Shown here piece by piece: positions 15,666 through 24,213 of a stretch of DNA of 48,426 nt. The notes under the pieces are model-generated. The model saw only the letters and a list, made by a program, of their open reading frames with translations, did no database searches and had not been told where the DNA came from. The stretch is from Chitinophagales bacterium (GTDB taxonomy: Bacteria > Bacteroidota > Bacteroidia > Chitinophagales > Chitinophagaceae). The DNA lies in contig JAATFV010000112.1 in NCBI GenBank assembly GCA_015655015.1, forward strand, positions 1 to 48,426. Direction: 5' to 3'. Both the position numbers and the translations under genes were made by a program. The stretch's first letter is position 1. Every line of letters begins with the position of its first letter.

Positions 15666-16414
15666 TATTTCCCCCCAAATACGTACCCCGCAGTAACACC
15701 CAGATTGAGCGTACGGATACTTGCCTTTTTAGCGTCAGGATCCTCCATGGTATGAACCATATTCAGCAGCCCGAAATCAAAATGAGCGCCAAACACGATC
15801 TGCTTATTCAGCTGATACCCGCCCAGCAGGTTGATCCCCACATCCAATCTCTTATACGTACGCCCATAATCCCCCTGGTCGCTTCCAAAACTGATAGACT
15901 GCACCCGCGTATTGGACCAGTTGTATTTCCCGCCCAGGTTATAAGCCAGAAAAGGCCCGGCCCCAAAGAACAGGCGGTTCTCCATGGCCGTTGAATGATA
16001 GATAACATCCAGCGGCAGCTTGATAAAGGAAATATGAACGCTCGACCGGTCGCCTTCCACCACCGCCGAAGCCCTCTCCAGCGAATAGCTGAGACTGGGA
16101 CGGAAAGAATAAAGCTTATTCGGCAAAGGAATATCGGCAAACCCGCCGATCTCGAACCCAAGCCCCGGCCGCGCCCCCGATACCTGGTAAGCAGGATACT
16201 TTACGATAGCCCCCGAAAGGCCCGGTCCGATCATCGCGCCAAACTGCACCTCTCCCGAAGCAGGCAAAGGCCCCTTGGCAAAGAGCCCGTCAGCAGCCTT
16301 TTTCTGTTGACCGGCAGCCTTTTTCGGCGAGGTCTCCTTAGTGGTCATCCCTTGAGCTAACACAGCAGTAGTACCAAAAAAACTCAACATAAGCAGTAGC
16401 AACAACGTTCTCAT
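15665..16414 (-). CDS. PorT-family outer-membrane beta-barrel protein
   Basis: A 249-residue protein with a clear signal peptide ending around AVLAQG, a short Lys/Ala-rich linker (residues about 25-45), and then alternating beta strands of an eight-stranded barrel: VQFGAMIGPGLSG, GLGFEIGGFADIPL, FRPSLSYSLE, LPLDVIYH and the C-terminal LNLGVTAGYVFGGK. This matches the outer-membrane beta-barrel domain family (PorT-like, PF13568). Most members have no assigned role. It is translationally coupled to the FG-GAP gene that follows. Confidence 0.85.
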   Translation of the reverse strand: MRTLLLLLMLSFFGTTAVLAQGMTTKETSPKKAAGQQKKAADGLFAKGPLPASGEVQFGAMIGPGLSGAIVKYPAYQVSGARPGLGFEIGGFADIPLPNKLYSFRPSLSYSLERASAVVEGDRSSVHISFIKLPLDVIYHSTAMENRLFFGAGPFLAYNLGGKYNWSNTRVQSISFGSDQGDYGRTYKRLDVGINLLGGYQLNKQIVFGAHFDFGLLNMVHTMEDPDAKKASIRTLNLGVTAGYVFGGK

Positions 16415-16522
16415 AATTTACGATTTAAAAGTTTAGGGGTTTATAATAAGCTGCCCGGCGTATGGACATGCCAGGGACAAAGCCCCGGCTGTCATCAACC
16501 CGGGAATCACATGGACGCAGAT

Positions 16523-17122
16523 TTAAAATTTAATATTAGGAGGCAGCTGAGCAGCATTCGTCGTATAGATGCAACGGAATTTCCCATTGGTCACCGGTAT
16601 GGCAGCCCTTCCCGTCTGGCTTCCAAAAATACCGCTGAAGCTGCCTTCGATAATTTTTCCCGTCTGATCGAATGTGGTAACGGTAATAGTTCCCGAACCT
16701 CCCGTAGCCGGTGTCGTATTATACCCGTAGTATGTAGTCGCACCGGGCGCGGTTTCCGCTATATAAGCCCCCTCCAGGTATTTCGTAGCATCAAAACTAA
16801 ATGGCTTATTAAGCTGAATATTCTGCGGAAAGACCAGCGCGATCGCAGTCGTATCCTTATTAGCCGCTGCAATGCCTACCAACACAACAATGTTAACCCC
16901 ATTGGCATTCGTAATGCCTGCGATGGCAGGGGAGTTATCCAGGGTAGGCGATTTCACATTCGCACTCCAGTCTTTGCCGCCCAGACTGGCAGTAAGGTAA
17001 TAACCCGAGGTATTAGTGTCATCACTGCCGCCGGAACTCTTTTTACAGCTTTGAATGACCATCAGGGCAGGAAATAACATCATCAATAAGGCAATGGAGC
17101 GGATCCTTGTCATCTTACACAT
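16523..17122 (-). CDS. Exported lipoprotein, DUF6252-like
   Basis: A lipoprotein with a signal peptide and a lipobox VIQSC followed by a Ser/Gly/Asp-rich linker. I take the ATG at 17120-17122; another lies three codons later. The mature part has the pattern LTASLGGKDWSAN, an INIQLNKPFSFD-like segment and a final VTNGKF, which resembles DUF6252 proteins of Bacteroidota. These appear to be small beta-sandwich lipoproteins of unknown function. It lies downstream of the two-component genes in the same direction, with a 200-base gap carrying a direct repeat. Confidence 0.7.
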   Translation of the reverse strand: MCKMTRIRSIALLMMLFPALMVIQSCKKSSGGSDDTNTSGYYLTASLGGKDWSANVKSPTLDNSPAIAGITNANGVNIVVLVGIAAANKDTTAIALVFPQNIQLNKPFSFDATKYLEGAYIAETAPGATTYYGYNTTPATGGSGTITVTTFDQTGKIIEGSFSGIFGSQTGRAAIPVTNGKFRCIYTTNAAQLPPNIKF

Positions 17123-17182
17123 AAAAATTAAATTTTGGTGATCAGTAGAAGTTTTCGAACCGGTAATAAATAATGGTAATCC

Positions 17183-17210
17183 CAGGACATGGGGCGTTCG
17201 CAGGACATGG
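17183..17210. repeat. Direct repeat CAGGACATGG, 18-bp period, upstream of the DUF6252-like gene
   Basis: CAGGACATGG occurs at 17183-17192 and again at 17201-17210. The second copy sits inside a 6-bp inverted repeat (GGGCGT ... ACGCCC). The repeats lie about 60-90 bases upstream of the lipoprotein start codon, a suitable position for a regulator, and just downstream of the LuxR-type response regulator gene. No function is shown. Confidence 0.35.
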
Positions 17211-17326
17211 AGGACGCCCGGAGGCAATGCCGATGCAAATTTGACAAAGAGAGGCAGTAAATAAAATAGGTAGTTGTAACTATTTTGGAGGGAAGACTAC
17301 GATCAGGTTCCCCTATAGACCATGAC

Positions 17327-17956
17327 CTATATCAGTCCGTGTTCCTTCGCGAAGTTGACAAGGCCGACAGGAGTATAAATATCCAGTTTCCGGCAGATGT
17401 TCCTGCGGTGGGCATTAATAGTGAATTCACTGACGAATAATTCCTGGGCGATCTCCCTGGTGGTAAGCCCTTTTACGATCTTTCCGATGATCTCCGTTTC
17501 TCTGTCGGTGAGCTGATACTTCTTCATGAAATCATCTGTCAGCAGCGGAGAAGCCTCCTTTTCAGGCTGCAGATCCTGGAACCAGGTGCCGCCGGCCGCC
17601 ACAACAGCCACAGCTTCCTTGATAAGGATAGAAGTGCTGTTCTTTAAAAGATATCCCTGCGTGCCAAGCCCCTTGATCTCCCGGATCAGCTTCGGCTGCC
17701 CATAATTGGTAAAAACAATGACCTTCAGCCGGGGAAAATCCTTCCTCAATATCTTCAGGGTGTCGATGCCGTCCAGTTTCGGCATATGGAGATCCAGCAA
17801 CACCAGGTCCACGGCATTTTTTTTCAACAGATCCAGCAGCTGCAGACCATTTTCGACACAGGCGATCACTTCCACGCCCGGCATCTCTTCCAGCACTTTT
17901 TTCAATCCGTCTACCAACATCGGATGGTCATCTGCTATAACTAATCGAAGGGCCAT
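17327..17956 (-). CDS. NarL/FixJ-type (LuxR-family) response regulator
   Basis: A 209-residue response regulator. The receiver domain has the acidic pair in VIADDHP, the phosphoacceptor Asp55 in LVLLDLHMPKLDG and a Thr/Tyr switch region around VFTNYGQPK. The LuxR-type helix-turn-helix follows, with LTDRETEIIGKIVKGLTTREIAQELFVS split over its helices and a NAHRRNICRKL recognition segment. It lies 93 bases behind the histidine kinase and is its obvious partner. The target genes are not identifiable from the sequence. Confidence 0.93.
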   Translation of the reverse strand: MALRLVIADDHPMLVDGLKKVLEEMPGVEVIACVENGLQLLDLLKKNAVDLVLLDLHMPKLDGIDTLKILRKDFPRLKVIVFTNYGQPKLIREIKGLGTQGYLLKNSTSILIKEAVAVVAAGGTWFQDLQPEKEASPLLTDDFMKKYQLTDRETEIIGKIVKGLTTREIAQELFVSEFTINAHRRNICRKLDIYTPVGLVNFAKEHGLI

Positions 17957-18049
17957 ACATCTTATATTTTCCAGGGTCTTCTATTAATCCAATCGTTTAA
18001 CGTTACCCCACCATGTCTGACATTGCTCATCAGGGCCTCCTGTCATTCA

Positions 18050-20323
18050 TCAGGCGCCCACATTGATCTCTATTACGATCAGCGTTCCGTTTTCTTTTGT
18101 TTTCATGATCTCCATCTCCCCCTTAAGATACGCAATTTTCGACTGGATGGTGGCAAGCCCCTTGCCCTTGGCCGCCGCATAATCCCGGATGCCGATCCCA
18201 TTATCCTCCACCATAAGGGATATTTGCGCTTCATGCTCCACCAGTTCAAGCCTGGCCACGGTAGCCCGGGCATGCTTAAGTATATTATGCAGCAATTCCT
18301 GGGCAATTCTATACAGGCTGTTCAGCAAGGCCACCGGGTATTTTTTGTCATCCTCAAAACCGATGATCACCGTGTCCAGCTTTATCTTCTGGGAAAGATT
18401 GACCGCCTGCGCCATGTCGGCTATCGCTTTCTTAAACCCATATTTTTCGATCACCAGCGGCGTAAGACGATGACTGATATCCCTCACCGACGACGAGACA
18501 TCCGTTAATATTTCATGTGCTTTCCGGATCTTCTCCTGTGACTGCGCATCCTGGGGTCCCTTTTCCAGCGCAGAAGAAATATTAAGAGAGGCCAGCGCCA
18601 ACATGCTGCCTGCTTCGTCATGCAGCTGGTCCGCGATCTTATGCCGCTCATTCTCTTCCGCATCGATAGCGCCCTGCATCACTTCGATGCGATGCAGCTT
18701 CTCCATTTCTGTAATCTTAATCTGCTGGAGCACCTCATTTTGCCGGGTAATTTGCTCAGCCTGACGTTTGCGCAGGTTCTGAGTCCTGCTATAAGCCACC
18801 AACAGGATAATGATCCCGGCAGCCAGACTGGCAAAAATAGTGGCATAGATCCTTCCCCGACGGATCTCTTTTACCCTTGCGATATTTTCTTCATTCAACC
18901 GGCTTATCTGCTGCTCTTTCTCCCGCACGCTCATTTTTGTCTCGATCTCCCGGATAGCGCGGTACTGGTTCAGATTGGTAAGAGAATCCTTTATCTCATA
19001 AAAAGTCTCCAGCGTTTTTGTATACGCCGGATAATTATTGCGAAGTTTTAAAAAATCGGCATAGTATTTATAATAATAGAATCCCATCGCCGCGTATTTC
19101 CTCGCCTTTACAGACGGTTCAAATTCCGCAAATATTTTTTCCGCACTGTCCATTTTATTATTCAGCACCAGCGCATGGGCATAATGAATGCCTGGCGGCA
19201 TCAGCTGGAGACCATAAGATTCATTTCCGAATTGATGGGCTTTTCCAAAATAGGCCAGGACCTTCTCCCGCTGCCCCGCATGTTCGGCGAGCATACCGGC
19301 CGCCAGAAAATAATTAGCATAAGGGATCTTCTCTTCCGGCATCTTAAACCGGGCCAGGCTGGTATCCAGGTACCGGCGGGCTTCCCCGTATTGCCCCTGG
19401 TAGGATTTAATAATGGACAATTCGGCGCTGATATAAGGCACATCCGCTCCGTTGGGATAATTTTTAATGGTCATATCATAGAACAGCTGCCCGTATTTCC
19501 CCGCATTCTCATAGTCCGTCAGCAGGAGATTAAGCTGCGCCAGCTGATAATATACGCTCATCTCCGCCAGCCCGAAACTATAAAGCCGGCCACTGTATAA
19601 TTTGGCATTGGGAATTAAGGAAGAATCTTTTGCCAGCTCAAGCAAACTTTCAAATCCGGCAATCTGCTGCTGAGGATCGTTTTCCAGGACCGCCAGGGTA
19701 TAATTATACCGGGCGGTGAACAGCGCATTCTTGTTGGGAATATCCGCAGCCAGCTTTATGGCTTTTTCAAGATAATTCCGCACGGCCTCCGGCTGGTTCA
19801 GCAGGGTCAATGCCTTAAAAGTATAAATAAAAGCCAGCGCCTCCCTGTCATCCGTTTTAATGAATAACCGCTCGGCTATCGGAAAATATTTTGCTAATGA
19901 ATCCGGATGTTTATCCCATTCGCTATAAAGTATCACCGTGCCTACCAGGGAAGTCCTTAAAAAGGCAGCGCTGTCCCCGGCATTTTCATGCACCTGCTGG
20001 TACACCCCTTCCGCTTCGTCATATAAACCCAATGCTACTATTGTCTTCGCCAGGCTCATCAGCAGGATATGCAGCCGGCGCCGATCCCCCGCCTTCCGGA
20101 CGATCGGGATATACTCCTGGACTATTTCATAATACAAACGAATATTCGACCGGCCCGTCTCCTGCGCCAGATCGCATACGGCCCGGAAATTCTCTTCCGT
20201 GACGGGCTTTATTTTCAATTCCTTCCAGGCCTGCCGGGCTTCCGCTTCCGTATAAGTGCGGGCCAGGCCTTTACTATGGAATAGCAGCAAACAACAGCAG
20301 AATAATAACAATATTTTGGGCAT
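18050..20323 (-). CDS. TPR-containing sensor histidine kinase (HisKA_3 type)
   Basis: About 757 residues from the ATG at 20321-20323 (MPKILLLFCCCLLLF, signal peptide). The periplasmic part of roughly 450 residues is made of TPR-like helical repeats. A coiled coil and one transmembrane segment (around YATIFASLAAGIIILLVAY) lead to a cytoplasmic HisKA_3 domain with the phosphoacceptor His in ERHKIADQLHDEAG (about His568) and a HATPase domain (QELLHNILKHARA, VEDNGIGI, GKGLATIQSKI). This layout is typical of Bacteroidota two-component sensors that pair with NarL-type regulators. The signal sensed is unknown. It follows the PUL in the same direction but behind a strong terminator, so it is probably a separate unit. 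Confidence 0.92.
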   Translation of the reverse strand: MPKILLLFCCCLLLFHSKGLARTYTEAEARQAWKELKIKPVTEENFRAVCDLAQETGRSNIRLYYEIVQEYIPIVRKAGDRRRLHILLMSLAKTIVALGLYDEAEGVYQQVHENAGDSAAFLRTSLVGTVILYSEWDKHPDSLAKYFPIAERLFIKTDDREALAFIYTFKALTLLNQPEAVRNYLEKAIKLAADIPNKNALFTARYNYTLAVLENDPQQQIAGFESLLELAKDSSLIPNAKLYSGRLYSFGLAEMSVYYQLAQLNLLLTDYENAGKYGQLFYDMTIKNYPNGADVPYISAELSIIKSYQGQYGEARRYLDTSLARFKMPEEKIPYANYFLAAGMLAEHAGQREKVLAYFGKAHQFGNESYGLQLMPPGIHYAHALVLNNKMDSAEKIFAEFEPSVKARKYAAMGFYYYKYYADFLKLRNNYPAYTKTLETFYEIKDSLTNLNQYRAIREIETKMSVREKEQQISRLNEENIARVKEIRRGRIYATIFASLAAGIIILLVAYSRTQNLRKRQAEQITRQNEVLQQIKITEMEKLHRIEVMQGAIDAEENERHKIADQLHDEAGSMLALASLNISSALEKGPQDAQSQEKIRKAHEILTDVSSSVRDISHRLTPLVIEKYGFKKAIADMAQAVNLSQKIKLDTVIIGFEDDKKYPVALLNSLYRIAQELLHNILKHARATVARLELVEHEAQISLMVEDNGIGIRDYAAAKGKGLATIQSKIAYLKGEMEIMKTKENGTLIVIEINVGA

Positions 20324-20358
20324 GCCCGTAAATATAAGCCGCCACCCCAATACCTCAA

Positions 20359-20406
20359 AATTTGCCTGAGACGGATCACCAGAAATATACCCGTCTCAGG
20401 CAAATT
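20359..20406 (-). promoter_or_regulatory. Perfect 16-bp hairpin in the leader of the histidine kinase gene
   Basis: AATTTGCCTGAGACGG at 20359-20374 pairs perfectly with CCGTCTCAGGCAAATT at 20391-20406, with a 16-base loop. On the minus strand it is followed by TTTTGAGG, so it could be a second, weaker terminator of the PUL, or an attenuator or operator ahead of the kinase whose ATG is 35 bases further on. Confidence 0.55.
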
Positions 20407-20460
20407 ATTAATGATGGGCCTTCGGCCAAGTCGCCCGTGGCGCCTTTTGCATTCCCCACT

Positions 20461-20504
20461 AAAAAAGCCCCTGAAAATAGTTAGGATTAACTATTTTCAG
20501 GGGC
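20461..20504 (-). terminator. Strong rho-independent terminator of the PUL operon
   Basis: A 17-bp perfect stem (20467-20483 with 20488-20504) closed by a GGAT/ATCC tetraloop is followed on the minus strand by a run of six T residues (plus-strand A at 20461-20466). It lies about 30 bases past the GH43 stop codon, ending the SusC-SusD-DUF3823-GH43 transcript. Confidence 0.85.
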
Positions 20505-20535
20505 CGACACGCATCTTTTATCCGACTCACTCTCA

Positions 20536-21474
20536 TCACTTCGTCGGGATCACCTTCTGAATCGTCCCATCCGCATTATAATACAGCTTATCCACGCATA
20601 CAGATCGCAGCCAGTCGAAATGAGAGATAGCGCTGGTATGATAGAAAAAATACCATTGCCCCTTAAATTCGACGATCGATCCATGATTGGTATAGCTGTC
20701 CGTAGGATCCATGAAGATGCCCTGATATTTCCAGGGGCCCAGCGGGCTGGCGCTCGTAGCATAACGCATGCGGTTTTTCAGCTTGGCTGAGTCATGATTG
20801 TCAGAATAAGAAAGGTAATAAACGCCCTTCCTCTTATGCACCCAGGTAGCCTCATGGAAATCCTCCAGGCCTTCCATCGGCTTCATATCACCATCTACTT
20901 CCACCATATTATCCTTCAGCTTCCCGCCCTCGCAATGCCCGCCGCCGCCGTAGTACAGGTAAGCCTGCCCATCGTCGTCCACGAATACACAGGGATCGAT
21001 CATGGATTTCAGTCCCTGGATATACCCCTGAACCTTGAAGTCGCTGGCCGGTTTCTTACTGGTGGCTACCCCGATCTTCCAGGTGCTGTTCCACTCCTTG
21101 CCGGCGCCGCTGGGATGAGGGAAATAAAAATAATAGGTGCCGTTCTTATAGGCGCAGTCCGGCGCCCACATAAATCCCCCTTCCGGCCGGCCCCAGGGCA
21201 CCTGGCTGGATTCAAGGATCTGGCCATGGTCCTTCCAGTGTACCATGTCATCCGTGGAATATACGTGGTACTTGTCCATCAGGTCGCATCCCCGCGGCGG
21301 ATCGACGTCATGCGAAGGATACACATAGAGGCGGCCGTCAGCCCAAACATGGGCCGACGGATCCGCCGTATAAATATCCTTAATGATCGGGTTCTGCGCC
21401 CTGCACAGGAAAGAGACGGACAAAAAGAATAGAACGACAACGGGTCTTACACTTTCACTGATTCTTATAGTCAT
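20536..21474 (-). CDS. Glycoside hydrolase family 43 protein
   Basis: An exported five-bladed beta-propeller glycosidase (312 residues, signal peptide ending near FLCRAQ). GH43 enzymes are mainly beta-xylosidases and alpha-L-arabinofuranosidases. Three acidic positions fit the family: Asp in IYTADPSAHVW (base), Asp in MIDPCVFVDDDG (pKa modulator) and Glu in FHEATWV (acid). The single catalytic domain has no obvious binding module. As the only enzyme in the locus, it suggests an arabinose- or xylose-containing glycan as substrate. It is the last gene of the PUL operon. Confidence 0.92.
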   Translation of the reverse strand: MTIRISESVRPVVVLFFLSVSFLCRAQNPIIKDIYTADPSAHVWADGRLYVYPSHDVDPPRGCDLMDKYHVYSTDDMVHWKDHGQILESSQVPWGRPEGGFMWAPDCAYKNGTYYFYFPHPSGAGKEWNSTWKIGVATSKKPASDFKVQGYIQGLKSMIDPCVFVDDDGQAYLYYGGGGHCEGGKLKDNMVEVDGDMKPMEGLEDFHEATWVHKRKGVYYLSYSDNHDSAKLKNRMRYATSASPLGPWKYQGIFMDPTDSYTNHGSIVEFKGQWYFFYHTSAISHFDWLRSVCVDKLYYNADGTIQKVIPTK

Positions 21475-21538
21475 AAATTAACAATTGTTGACAGGTTAAA
21501 TCAAGCCGGCGCCGCAATACATACGGCAGGTCGGCCCG

Positions 21539-22258
21539 CTATTTCGTCGCCATCACCACCTGGACGATGTCCGACAGGTTATACTGCTTATAGCTGTCGT
21601 TCACCCGGACGCCGATCCTCGCATAATAAGTCCACCCGGGCTGCAGGTTATGAACGACCGTCCGGTACGTCGTCGCTGCGATGGCGCTGCTCCAGTTGCT
21701 GTTGAAGGTCACCGTGCTCGAAGACTGATCCTTGAACTGCGAAATAAAAGCGCCGCCCCCTACCAACGTCGTATTGTTGACGAACTCGGTAGCGTCTATT
21801 ATTTGCGGCAATCCGTCTGTCCTGGGCGCCTGCAGCTGGAAGGTCATCACCAGCGAGTCCGCATCCTGCACATGCGTAAGATTGACGATCTCCAGGTAAG
21901 GCACTACCGTAAAATTCTGCGTGGTGACGCCGCTGATGTCTTTCAGGATGCTGTCCACCGGCCAGAAAGCGCCCTGGGTAGGGATCACGCTGTAATGCCC
22001 GTTATAGATCATCGTATTTTTGAAGGTGCCGTCCGGACCGGAGGGAATAAATAAAGGATCGGGATTGTCGCTCCAGCTCAGCTGCTTGAGCTCGACCTGA
22101 AGACCACTCGCTTCCGTCTGCAGGTTCTTTCCTGTTACACTATCGATAATATTCCCCTGAAACGATGAATTCGGGCCCGCATAGTTGTCTACCTTGGTGC
22201 AGGAATAACCGGCGAACAACATCGAGGCGGCGATAATTCCATTTATTATTTTTTTCAT
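21539..22258 (-). CDS. DUF3823 lipoprotein (PUL surface protein)
   Basis: A 239-residue lipoprotein with lipobox AGYSC (Cys20). The N-terminal part (SFQGNIIDSVTGKNLQTEA) forms a carboxypeptidase-regulatory-like domain, followed by a second Ig-like domain, which is the DUF3823 architecture. Such proteins are encoded right after SusD and are thought to be surface glycan-binding proteins in the role of SusE. It lies 18 bases after susD and 64 bases before GH43. Confidence 0.85.
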   Translation of the reverse strand: MKKIINGIIAASMLFAGYSCTKVDNYAGPNSSFQGNIIDSVTGKNLQTEASGLQVELKQLSWSDNPDPLFIPSGPDGTFKNTMIYNGHYSVIPTQGAFWPVDSILKDISGVTTQNFTVVPYLEIVNLTHVQDADSLVMTFQLQAPRTDGLPQIIDATEFVNNTTLVGGGAFISQFKDQSSSTVTFNSNWSSAIAATTYRTVVHNLQPGWTYYARIGVRVNDSYKQYNLSDIVQVVMATK

Positions 22259-22276
22259 AATAATAGCTTTTTACAA

Positions 22277-24202
22277 TTAATAACCTGGGTTATTGGGATA
22301 TAAATTCGGGTCCTTTCCCAGTTCACCCCCCGGCAGGGGCTCGTAATACCACTTTTTCTGGAAAGAATAGGTCCGCTGGAAAGTTTCCACCTGTTTCAAA
22401 AATATATACTTCTTCTCCGACGATATGTAATAAGGCATCAGACCGTACAGTTTCCTGTTATCCAGCACCTGGTCGGCAGTCCTCCATCTCCGGATATCCC
22501 ACCAGTACTGGTGCTCGAAAGCCAACTCTTTACTGCGTTCGTTGCGGATCGTATCGATCGTCATGCTGGACGTGGCGGCAGGCGCTCCTGCCCGGTCCCT
22601 GATCTGGTTGATATCGGTGAGCGCATCGGCCGGGATACCCAGCTCCATGGCAGCTTCCGCATGGTTCAACAACACCTCGGCGTACCGCATGTCGATATAA
22701 GCCTGGGTGCTCTGGTAAAGACCGCAGGCCGCCGGAGCCGCATTGTAATTCACGTACTTCCGTACATAAAAACCGGTACGGGTGTTGTCGTCTCCCGTTG
22801 ACGGGTTGAAGCCCACCTTCCCGATAATAGAGCGGCCTGCATAGGTGAAGTTCGAACTGGAGGAGAATATCAGGTTGGCAGCGCTGTTCGTATCGGGATA
22901 GAGCGCATTGGCATCGTTGGGCGTATTCAGGTTGTTGCTCAGCTCCTGTGCAGCGCTGCCGGTAAAGGTTTTATAGATCCCTCTTTGCTGGTCGAAGGTG
23001 AATCCCCTTAAAGTAGCGCCCGGAAAATATACGGTTGCCAGCAGCCGGGGCTCCAACCCGACCGTCAACAGGTCTGACAGGTTGTTAAACCTCGTGGGTG
23101 TTCCGTCGGGGTTGACAATCGGCAGCGCACCAAAACGCTCTACATAATCCTCGGAAGGATACGTTCTGGAAAGACCATCCCCCGTCATGAGGCGATTGCT
23201 CATAGTGGCGTCCCAGCTATGCGGCCCGGCATTGTCGTTGTTACCGTTGGGGTCGGACAGGGTATATTGCCGGACAAAAATAGCTTCGTTGTTGGGCTTC
23301 AGGAACACGTCGACATAGTTCTGCTGCTTGTCGGGATAACCACCCGTGTAAAGGCTGAATTGTCCCTCCACCAGCTTAGCCGCATCGTAGGCCGCCTGGA
23401 AGAATTTATTCGCGTCCCCTGCCGGAATGCCAACCAGCCCTTTCGCCCTTGCATCTCCATCGACATAATTGGTAGCTCCGTATTTGGCGATGGTTCCGGC
23501 GTACAACATGGCCCTCGATTTGTAGGCCGCCGCCGCATATTTACTGGCCGCCCCCTGCTGAATATCGGGGTTGTGGTTGCTTGCACCCGGCGCCCACATC
23601 AGCGCATATGCGCTGTCGAAGTCCGCGGCGATGAAATTATACACATCCTCTTCCTTATCCCTCGGTACCTGCAGACTGGCGATGCTGGCATTGGGATCCG
23701 CCACGTCCTTGACGATCGGGACACCACCGTAACGTTTAACCAATGCAAAATAAGTATAGGCGCGGCAGAAGTACGCTTCTCCCAGCCATTCTTTCACCTG
23801 GTCCGCCGAATACTGGGCAGGGGAATAGGTGAGAGCATACTTTGGGAGGTCATGGATCAGGATATTAATGGTGCGGATCTTATCATAAGGCCAGAATCCG
23901 AAACCCTGCGCCGCATCGCCTGTACCGCCGTAAGGGCCTGCCATTTCCCCGTCGATGGCGTCCGTTTGATAAAAACACTGCCACCGCCCTCCATTGCCCG
24001 TCATAAAACCGCCGTTAGGCTGGTACACAAAATCCTCCATGGGCAGCAAAGTGTAAATATCGGCCAGGTAAGCCTGCACTCCGTTTGCAGTGCTGAAAAC
24101 CTGGTCTTCCGAGATGATATATAATGGCGGCACATCCAGCTTATGGCAGGATCCCAGGATGGCAATGACCAGTAGAACAATTATATATTTTATTTTTTTC
24201 AT
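22277..24202 (-). CDS. SusD/RagB-family outer-membrane lipoprotein
   Basis: The glycan-binding lid of a SusCD import complex. The lipobox is LGSC with Cys19. TPR-like helical segments include EWLGEAYFCRAYTYFALVKRYGGVPIV, the hallmark N-terminal SusD motif, and ELAFEHQYWWDIRRWRTAD near the C-terminus, which is the conserved family signature. At 641 residues it is longer than classic SusD (about 550) but normal for this branch. It sits 11 bases after susC. Ligand specificity cannot be read directly, but the adjacent GH43 points to a pentose-containing polymer. Confidence 0.96.
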   Translation of the reverse strand: MKKIKYIIVLLVIAILGSCHKLDVPPLYIISEDQVFSTANGVQAYLADIYTLLPMEDFVYQPNGGFMTGNGGRWQCFYQTDAIDGEMAGPYGGTGDAAQGFGFWPYDKIRTINILIHDLPKYALTYSPAQYSADQVKEWLGEAYFCRAYTYFALVKRYGGVPIVKDVADPNASIASLQVPRDKEEDVYNFIAADFDSAYALMWAPGASNHNPDIQQGAASKYAAAAYKSRAMLYAGTIAKYGATNYVDGDARAKGLVGIPAGDANKFFQAAYDAAKLVEGQFSLYTGGYPDKQQNYVDVFLKPNNEAIFVRQYTLSDPNGNNDNAGPHSWDATMSNRLMTGDGLSRTYPSEDYVERFGALPIVNPDGTPTRFNNLSDLLTVGLEPRLLATVYFPGATLRGFTFDQQRGIYKTFTGSAAQELSNNLNTPNDANALYPDTNSAANLIFSSSSNFTYAGRSIIGKVGFNPSTGDDNTRTGFYVRKYVNYNAAPAACGLYQSTQAYIDMRYAEVLLNHAEAAMELGIPADALTDINQIRDRAGAPAATSSMTIDTIRNERSKELAFEHQYWWDIRRWRTADQVLDNRKLYGLMPYYISSEKKYIFLKQVETFQRTYSFQKKWYYEPLPGGELGKDPNLYPNNPGY

Positions 24203-24213
24203 GATTTGAAGTT

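Noticed and set aside
23219..24124. 301-codon plus-strand frame antisense to susD
   Set aside because: A mirror of susD codons; the SusD motifs on the other strand are unmistakable.
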